Origin: Streptomyces aidingensis
Lineage (GTDB): Bacteria; Actinomycetota; Actinomycetes; Streptomycetales; Streptomycetaceae
Length of the DNA stretch: 64,000 nt
Direction of reading: 5' to 3'
NCBI RefSeq assembly: GCF_900112355.1
Contig: NZ_FOLM01000001.1
Coordinates: forward strand, 665,276 to 729,275
Below, one piece after another: positions 58,372 to 64,000 of the stretch (position 1 is its first letter; every line of letters begins with the position of its first letter). A program made the position numbers and the translations under genes. The notes below the pieces were generated by a model. That model saw only the letters and a program-made list of their open reading frames with translations. It was not told the DNA's origin and did no database searches.

Positions 58372-58681
58372 GGGACCCCGGCGAGGACGTTCACCCCGCC
58401 GCCCGTGCGCCGCGCACAGGATAGGGCTTCGGGGAGTGCGCCCTTGCCGCGTCACCGGCCCTTTCCGCGGACGGGGAGACAGCGCTCCGCGACCAGGTGT
58501 GGAGATCCGGTGAAGCAGCCCCGATAATCGCAGGCGCGGTCTTGGCGCGCAGCGATTTCGACGCCCCGCTGCGGGGGTGTTGCGCACTCGTTATGCCGGT
58601 GAGAGCGCTCTGGCGCACGGCTTCTCGCGAGTTCGACCGAATATGCTTCTGATATCGCCCGAAATTGGGCATTCTTCTCGT
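58372..58681. other. Intergenic region between tRNA-Arg and the GTPase pair
   Basis: 310 bases in which I see no gene. The tRNA reads left and the GTPases read right, so both promoters should lie here. Features are a 10-bp palindrome AGAGCGCTCT (58602-58611) and an AT-richer stretch with GCCC-GAAATT-GGGC at 58657-58670, close to the GTPase start. No consensus promoter is certain. Confidence 0.4.
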
Positions 58682-60562
58682 GTGGCGATCTTGGAGGCAC
58701 GGCCCGATCTGGTGGACGCGCTCACCGCACTGCGGGAGCGCATCGCCGCCGCACGCTTCCCGCTGGCGCTGCCCGGCGCGGAACGGGCGCGGCGCTCCCG
58801 CTCCGAACTGCTGATCCAGCTCGACGGCTATCTGGTGCCCAGGGTACGGGAACCGGACGCCCCGCTGCTGGCCGTGGTGGGCGGCTCCACCGGCGCCGGA
58901 AAATCGACCCTGGTGAATTCCCTGATCGGCCGCCGGGTTTCACCCGCGGGAGTGCTGCGGCCCACCACCCGGACGCCCGTTCTGATCTGTCATCCGGACG
59001 ACCATCACTGGTTCGCCGGACCGCGGGTGCTCCCCATCCTGGGCCGGGTCTGGCTGCCCCGGGACCAGCGCGACGAGTTCTCCGCGGCGCCGCCGCCCGC
59101 CGCCACCGACGACGGCCGCCCCGCCCTGGCCGTGGAGACCTCCCGGGCGATCCCGGCCGGGCTGGCCCTGCTCGACGCCCCCGACATCGACTCGGTCGCG
59201 GGCGGCACCCGGGACCTGGCCGCGGACCTGATCGCCGCCGCCGACATCTGGGTGCTGGTCACCACCGCCGCCCGCTACGCCGACGCCACCCCCTGGAATC
59301 TGCTGCGCACCGCCCGCGAGTGGAACGTCACCCTGGCCACCGTGCTGGACCGGGTGCCGCACCAGATCCTGCCGGAGGTCTCCCGCCACTACGCGGCCCT
59401 GCTGGACCGGGCCGGCCTGGGCGACATCCCCCGGTTCACCGTTCCCGAACTGCCCGAGTCCGCCGGCGGCTCCGGCCTGCTGCCCGCCAGCACGGTCTCC
59501 GCGCTCCGCCAGTGGCTGGCCCACCAGGCACAGGACCCGGCCGCACGGGCGGTCGCCGCCTCCCGCACCGCCCTCGGCACCCTGGGGGCGCTGCGCGGCC
59601 GGATCGCCGCGCTGGCCGGCGCCGCCGCCGCCCAGGCCGCCGCCGCCACCCGGATGGATCAGCACCTGGCCGACGCCTTCGCGGATGCCGCCCGCCGGGT
59701 GCGGGACTGCCTGGACCGCGGCGGCCTGATGAGCGGCCAGGTCCGGGCCCACTGGCTGTCCTTCCCCCAGGACAGCAGCAGCGACGAACTGATGGACGCG
59801 CTCACCGAGGCGCTGATCAGCCTGCTGGCCGAGGAACTGATCGCCGCGGGGGAACGCACCACGCTGCGCTGGGAGCGCGAGCCCGGCGCGCCGCCGCGCC
59901 GCCAGCCCCCGGAGAAGGTGCGGGCCCGCACCGGCATCCTGGTGCGGCGGCTGCGGCGCTGTCTGGAGGAACTGGCCGAGGAGGAGGCGCGGGCCGTGCT
60001 CGACGCCGGGCCGGGTCCGGCCCCGGTGGGCGGCCGGGCCCCGGTGCGGGGCCGGGGGCCGTCCGCCGGGCCGTCCGGACCCCTGGGCCCGGCGCGGCTG
60101 CCGTCCCGGCCGCCCGCCGGGCAGTCCCGGGCACCGGCCCCGGCGGACACCGGCCGGCGCCGCGTCCTCCGCGGCGGACGGTCCCCGGGCCGCGGCCCGG
60201 GGACCGGGCCCGCCACCGGGACCGGGCACCGCCCCCCGACCGGCCGCGACGGCCTCCCGGACGACAGCCCCCGCCACCCCTGTGACGCGGGGGAGACGGC
60301 CGCTCTGCTGATGACCGCCCTGCTGTGCGGACGCCGCGCCGCCCCGGCCGGTCAGGCCCTCCAGGCACTGCTCGGCTCGGCCCGGGCCGCCCGGCTGCGC
60401 GACCGGGCGGCCAAGCTGCTGCACCGCTATGTGGACCGCGCGGTCGGCGAGGAGCGCGATCTGCGCGGCGCTCCCCTGCACCGACTCGCCGTCACCCCCG
60501 ACCACCAGGTCGAACTGGTCGCCGCCTACTCCCTGCTCGGCAGACGTCTGCCCGCGCGCTGA
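58682..60562 (+). CDS. Dynamin/GTPase-like protein, first of a pair
   Basis: A 626-residue P-loop protein. Walker A/G1 is [10 protein letters not shown] (67-76), the switch region contains [10 protein letters not shown], and the G3-like motif is [11 protein letters not shown] clear NKxD is missing (TVLDRVPH in its place), so GTP specificity is uncertain. The helical C-terminal half (Ala/Arg-rich, about 240-420) is followed by a Pro/Gly/Arg-rich disordered stretch (about 440-530) and a final helical domain. This is a streptomycete family usually annotated as dynamin-like or as ABC-type ATP-binding. The GTG at 58682 is chosen for homology of what follows ([19 protein letters not shown]). No good ribosome binding site is seen, and an ATG at 58643 remains possible. 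Confidence 0.75.
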   Translation: MAILEARPDLVDALTALRERIAAARFPLALPGAERARRSRSELLIQLDGYLVPRVREPDAPLLAVVGGSTGAGKSTLVNSLIGRRVSPAGVLRPTTRTPVLICHPDDHHWFAGPRVLPILGRVWLPRDQRDEFSAAPPPAATDDGRPALAVETSRAIPAGLALLDAPDIDSVAGGTRDLAADLIAAADIWVLVTTAARYADATPWNLLRTAREWNVTLATVLDRVPHQILPEVSRHYAALLDRAGLGDIPRFTVPELPESAGGSGLLPASTVSALRQWLAHQAQDPAARAVAASRTALGTLGALRGRIAALAGAAAAQAAAATRMDQHLADAFADAARRVRDCLDRGGLMSGQVRAHWLSFPQDSSSDELMDALTEALISLLAEELIAAGERTTLRWEREPGAPPRRQPPEKVRARTGILVRRLRRCLEELAEEEARAVLDAGPGPAPVGGRAPVRGRGPSAGPSGPLGPARLPSRPPAGQSRAPAPADTGRRRVLRGGRSPGRGPGTGPATGTGHRPPTGRDGLPDDSPRHPCDAGETAALLMTALLCGRRAAPAGQALQALLGSARAARLRDRAAKLLHRYVDRAVGEERDLRGAPLHRLAVTPDHQVELVAAYSLLGRRLPAR

Positions 60563-60647
60563 CCGCCGCCGCCGGCCGCCGCCGATCCCGCGCCCAGGGA
60601 TTCCCGCATCCCGCATCCCGCCCCAGCCCACCCGGAAGGAGAGAACC

Positions 60648-62627
60648 GTGCCGGAGGAGAACACCGCGGCGCAGCCGTCCGGGCCGCCGCCCGGACCGGG
60701 CACCGCCACCACCCTGTGGGACGACGGGGTGATCGCCCGCCGGGGCGTGCCGTACCACCTGCCCAGCCAGGAGTTCCAGACCGAGGACGAGCCCGAGCCG
60801 CTGGTACCCGCCCCGCCGCCCGCCCCCGACACCCTCACCGAGCCCGAGGCCGACCGCCGGCTGCGGCTCCGGCTGGCCGCGCTGCGCCAGTTGGTCGGCC
60901 TGTCCCGTTCCCGCCTCGATGCGGCCGTGCTGGACGAGGCCGGCCGGGTGCTGGACGCCGCCGCGGCCCGCGCCCGGCTGCCCCGCGCCTACACCGCCAT
61001 CGCCATCGCCGGTGCCACCGGCAGCGGCAAGTCCAGCCTGTTCAACGCGCTGGCCGGGGCGCAGCTCTCGGAGACCGGGGTGCGCCGTCCCACCACGGCC
61101 GCGGCCGTCGCCTGCACCTGGGACGCCGGGCGCAGCATCGGCCCCGAGGCGCTGCTGGAACGCTTCGCCATCCCGGCCCGCGCCCGCCGCCGCGCCCATC
61201 TGACCGACGCCGCGCTGCGCGGGCTGATCCTGCTGGACCTGCCCGACTACGACTCCGTTGACCTCGACCACCGGGAGAAGGCCGAGCGGCTGCTCTCCCT
61301 GGTCGACGGGGTGATCTGGGTGGTGGACCCGGAGAAGTACGCGGACGCCGTGCTGCACGAGCGCTATCTGCGCGCCTTCGCCGGACACGCCGAGGTCAGC
61401 ATCGTGGTGCTCAACCAGACCGACCGGCTGCCCGCCGACGCCGCCGAGGCCGTCCTGGACGACCTGCGGCGGCTGCTGGACGAGCGCGGCGTGGCCCTGG
61501 GCGAGCACGGCGAACCCGGCGCCGGGGTGCTCGGGGTCTCCGCACTCACCGGGGACGGCATGCCGGAACTGCGCCAACTGCTCGGCGAACTGGTCGGCAG
61601 CCGGGCCACCGCGGCCCGGCGGCTGCTGGCGGACGTGGACGGCGCCACCCGCCGGCTGCGCCCCGCCTGCATCGCCGACACCGTGCAGGCCCCGGCCGGG
61701 CTCACCGCCGAGGCCCGCGAGGAGTTCGAGGAACGCCTGGCCTCGGCGGTCGGCGCCCCGGCCGCCGGGCTGGCCGTGGAACGCTATCTGCTGCGCCGCG
61801 CCGAACGCGCCTGCGGCACCCCGTGGGCGCAGCTCGCCCGGCGGTTCGCCGAACGGCGGGCGGTGCGGCGCGGCGAGCCGGCCGATCTGGCCACCCGCAC
61901 CCGCGGCCTGCTGCTGGCCCCGCCGCGGGTCTGCCGGCCGGCCGTGGTGGAGGCGGTGCGGCAGGTCGCCGAGGAGGCGTCCGCCGAACTGCCTCGGCCC
62001 TGGGCCAAGGCGGTGCGGGCCGCCGCCTGGACCGGCGCCCGTGATCTGCCGCACCAGCTCGAACAGGCCATGGCGCGCCGCCGCCCGGACCCACCGCCCG
62101 CCGGGCCGGCGCCCGCCGCGCCCGCTGCCGAGCCCGCCGCGCCGGACCCTTCCTCCCCGGCGCCCGCCGGGCCGGCCGGCCCGGCCGGGCGCGCCGCCGC
62201 CCCCGGGCCGCCCGCCGCCCCGGACGGGCCGGCCGGTCCCGCCGACGCCGCCGGTCCCGACCGGCTGCCGCGTCCCCGCTGGTGGGCGGTGGCCGCGGTG
62301 GCCCAGGCGGGCCTGCTGGCCACCCAGTTGCTCGGACTGTGCTGGCTGCTGCTGGCGGTGGCCGGCCACTCGGTGGCCGGCTACTGGCTGCCCGCCGGGC
62401 TGCTGGTCGGCGCGGCCCTGGCCGCTCCGCTGCTGGCCTGGATCTGCCGGCTGGCGGCCCGTACACCGGCCCGGGTCTGGGGCCGGCGGGAGGAGGAACG
62501 GCTGCGCCGCATCGCGGCGTCCCGCGGCCGTGCCCAGGTGCTGGAGCCCATCGCAGCCGAACTGCTGCGCTATCGCGAGGTGCGGGAACAGTTCTTCATC
62601 GCCGCGGGCGGACTCGAATCGCGCTGA
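60648..62627 (+). CDS. YfjP-like GTPase with C-terminal membrane anchor, second of a pair
   Basis: A 659-residue GTPase. G1 is GATGSGKSS (122-130), the G2 region is RRPTTAAAVACTW, G3 is LLDLPDYDSVD and G4 is LNQTDRL, a near-canonical N/TKxD variant. A helical region follows, then a Pro/Ala-rich linker (about 480-540) and two to three hydrophobic segments near the C-terminus (about 545-605), ending in a charged helix. It resembles YfjP-type 50S-binding or dynamin-like GTPases anchored to the membrane. It follows the first GTPase by 85 bases with GGAAGGAGAG before the GTG, so the two probably work as a pair. Confidence 0.88.
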   Translation: MPEENTAAQPSGPPPGPGTATTLWDDGVIARRGVPYHLPSQEFQTEDEPEPLVPAPPPAPDTLTEPEADRRLRLRLAALRQLVGLSRSRLDAAVLDEAGRVLDAAAARARLPRAYTAIAIAGATGSGKSSLFNALAGAQLSETGVRRPTTAAAVACTWDAGRSIGPEALLERFAIPARARRRAHLTDAALRGLILLDLPDYDSVDLDHREKAERLLSLVDGVIWVVDPEKYADAVLHERYLRAFAGHAEVSIVVLNQTDRLPADAAEAVLDDLRRLLDERGVALGEHGEPGAGVLGVSALTGDGMPELRQLLGELVGSRATAARRLLADVDGATRRLRPACIADTVQAPAGLTAEAREEFEERLASAVGAPAAGLAVERYLLRRAERACGTPWAQLARRFAERRAVRRGEPADLATRTRGLLLAPPRVCRPAVVEAVRQVAEEASAELPRPWAKAVRAAAWTGARDLPHQLEQAMARRRPDPPPAGPAPAAPAAEPAAPDPSSPAPAGPAGPAGRAAAPGPPAAPDGPAGPADAAGPDRLPRPRWWAVAAVAQAGLLATQLLGLCWLLLAVAGHSVAGYWLPAGLLVGAALAAPLLAWICRLAARTPARVWGRREEERLRRIAASRGRAQVLEPIAAELLRYREVREQFFIAAGGLESR

Positions 62628-62975
62628 AGTACCCCGGCCGGGCCGCGGAACTGACGCCCCGCCGGCCGACGCCGCCTCACCGGCCGGGTGGCTCCGCCCC
62701 TTCCGTTCCCGTTCGCACGGCGTTCGCGGAACATTTGCAGCCCGGCCCGCCCGGGCGGCGGACGCCGGGTGGCGCGCCCGGCTCGGATGTCGCGATCGTC
62801 CTATTGGCCTGAGTGTGAAGATAACGATTACACCTCGTTGGGCTTGCAGTGGCCGAAGGCGGGGGACAGTGCTCTGTTCGGGTCTCTAGCATCCATGGCG
62901 CATGCACGGGGCAACTGTGAAGTCTGCTGTCCAGAGTTGCGGCGGCAGCCCGTGCGCATCATGGAGGGGACTGAC
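62628..62975. promoter_or_regulatory. Control region upstream of the thioester surface protein
   Basis: 348 bases with no credible gene. The segment from about 62790 to 62840 is AT-richer (TGTGAAGATAACGATTACACC) and is the likely promoter area. A GGAGGGG ribosome binding site is at 62962-62968. The GC-rich 62628-62780 segment has GGCCCGCCCGGGC-type stems that may terminate the GTPase transcript. Confidence 0.4.
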
Positions 62976-64000
62976 CATGACCTTTGTACGCAAGCGGGTT
63001 GTCACCCGCCTTGCGGCCACCGCCCTTGCCACCGCGCTGTTCGCCGCAGGGACCATCGCCACCGCCGGACAGGCCGTCGCGGACGAGAACCCGCGCAACG
63101 GTGGCGCCACCGCCACCCTGGGCGAGCTGGAGACCTACGACACCATCGTCGTCGAGCACAACGGCCGACGGGGACAGGTTTCCGGCGGCCTGTTCACCAT
63201 GGAGGTGGCGGGCGGCGGCACCGTCAAGACCTACTGCATCGACTTCGGCACCCGGGCCCGCACCGGTGTCGACTACAAGGAGGTCGGCTGGGACGCCTCG
63301 TCCCTGGCCGGCAACCCCAACGCGGGCAAGATCCACTGGATCCTGCAGAACTCCTACCCCACCGTCGACGACCTGGACGCGCTGGCCGGTACGGTCGGTG
63401 CCAAGTCGCTGACCCCCGAGCAGGCGGCGGCCGGCACCCAGGCCGCCATCTGGTTCTTCTCGGACGGCGTCGACGCCATGCCGAAGAACAAGCAGGCCAA
63501 GAAGCTCACCAAGTGGCTGAAGAAGAACGCCCAGGACCTCGCCGAGCCGGACCGCCCGTCGCTGGAGCTCAACCCGGCCGCGGTCGGCGGCCAGGCGGGC
63601 GAGAAGCTCGGCCCGGTCACCGTCTCCACCAGCGCCGACTCGGTCGTCATCACGCCCGACGCGGGAGCCGCCGGACTGGGCGTCAACATCGTCAACGGCG
63701 CGGGTGAGCTGATCACCGAGGCCACCCCGGTGACCGACGGCACCGAACTGTTCTTCGACGTGCCGGCCGACGCCGACGCGGGCAGCACCTCCTTCACCGC
63801 CACGGTGACCACCACGGTGCCGCTGGGCCGTGCCTTCACCGGCATCGACCACGAGACCCAGACCCTGATCCTGGCCGGTTCCACCGACTCCTCGGTCAGC
63901 GCCACGGCCGAGGCGACCTGGTCCGCCGTGCCCGAGCCGGAGCCCGAGCCCGAACCGGAGCCGGAGCCCGAGCCGGTGGGCGTGGTGAACGCCTCCGAGA
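62976..64000 (+). CDS. Thioester-domain (TED/TQXA) surface protein, 3' end outside window
   Basis: At least 341 residues, cut by the window edge. A signal peptide (cleavage near Ala35) precedes a thioester domain. Cys87 (VKTYCIDFG) and Gln155 (TQAAIWFF, the [TS]QxA[IV]W motif) are the pair that forms an internal thioester in adhesins of Gram-positive bacteria. An Ig-like region follows, then a Pro-Glu repeat stalk (from about residue 322) typical of wall-spanning regions. A C-terminal LPXTG/LAXTG sorting signal would be expected beyond the window. Such proteins bind surfaces covalently; in streptomycetes their partners are unknown. Confidence 0.88.

Overview
The window is a very GC-rich, densely coded piece of an actinomycete chromosome, most probably from Streptomyces or a close relative. 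Supporting signs are the strong GC bias at third codon positions, frequent GTG starts, purine-rich ribosome binding sites, many 4-bp ATGA/GTGA stop-start overlaps, an XRE/DUF5753-DUF397-RsbW-like cluster typical of streptomycetes, a Tad pilus operon and a second, partial nuo operon. The species assignment is an inference. No phage, insertion sequence, integrase or CRISPR array is visible.

Layout. 1-2.7 kb (minus): the start of an NhaA Na+/H+ antiporter and a trkH-trkA potassium-uptake pair. 3.0-10.8 kb (plus): an OB-fold membrane protein, a flotillin and a 1647-residue AAA+ ATPase. 10.9-18.6 kb: a type VII secretion-like locus, with two tandem paralogous single-pass membrane proteins and a WXG100-like protein on the minus strand, divergent from a large EccC/EssC ATPase. 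19.0-29.0 kb (plus): a Tad/Flp pilus operon (SAF protein, CpaE-like, CpaF/TadA, TadB, TadC, pilin, two TadE-like, TadG-like), followed by a LysM membrane protein with a BTAD-like C-terminus. 29.1-35.7 kb: ABC exporter, DUF397 protein, XRE regulator, divergent anti-sigma-like ATPase, formate/nitrite transporter, HTH protein with DUF4180 partner, and an iron/2-oxoglutarate oxygenase. 35.7-37.9 kb (minus): redoxin lipoprotein, CcdA and a metal-type MerR regulator.

38.1-46.8 kb (plus): a complex I membrane arm (nuoA, H, J, K, L, M, N) without peripheral-arm genes and with one uncharacterised His-rich protein. 46.9-56.3 kb: an SDR oxidoreductase, a lone cytochrome oxidase subunit I, a giant FAD/Fe-S dehydrogenase, a mandelate-racemase-like enzyme and a PoxB-like TPP enzyme. 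Together these suggest accessory respiratory and 2-hydroxyacid/pyruvate oxidation capacity. 56.6-64 kb: a Crp/Fnr regulator divergent from a secreted Lys/His/Gly-rich protein, a tRNA-Arg(UCU), two adjacent dynamin-like/YfjP-like GTPases, and the start of a surface protein with an internal thioester domain.

Most promising for novelty are the membrane-arm-only complex I cluster with its unknown protein, the flotillin-ATPase module, the type VII-like locus with its duplicated accessory proteins, and several unexplained dyads and repeats upstream of regulators.
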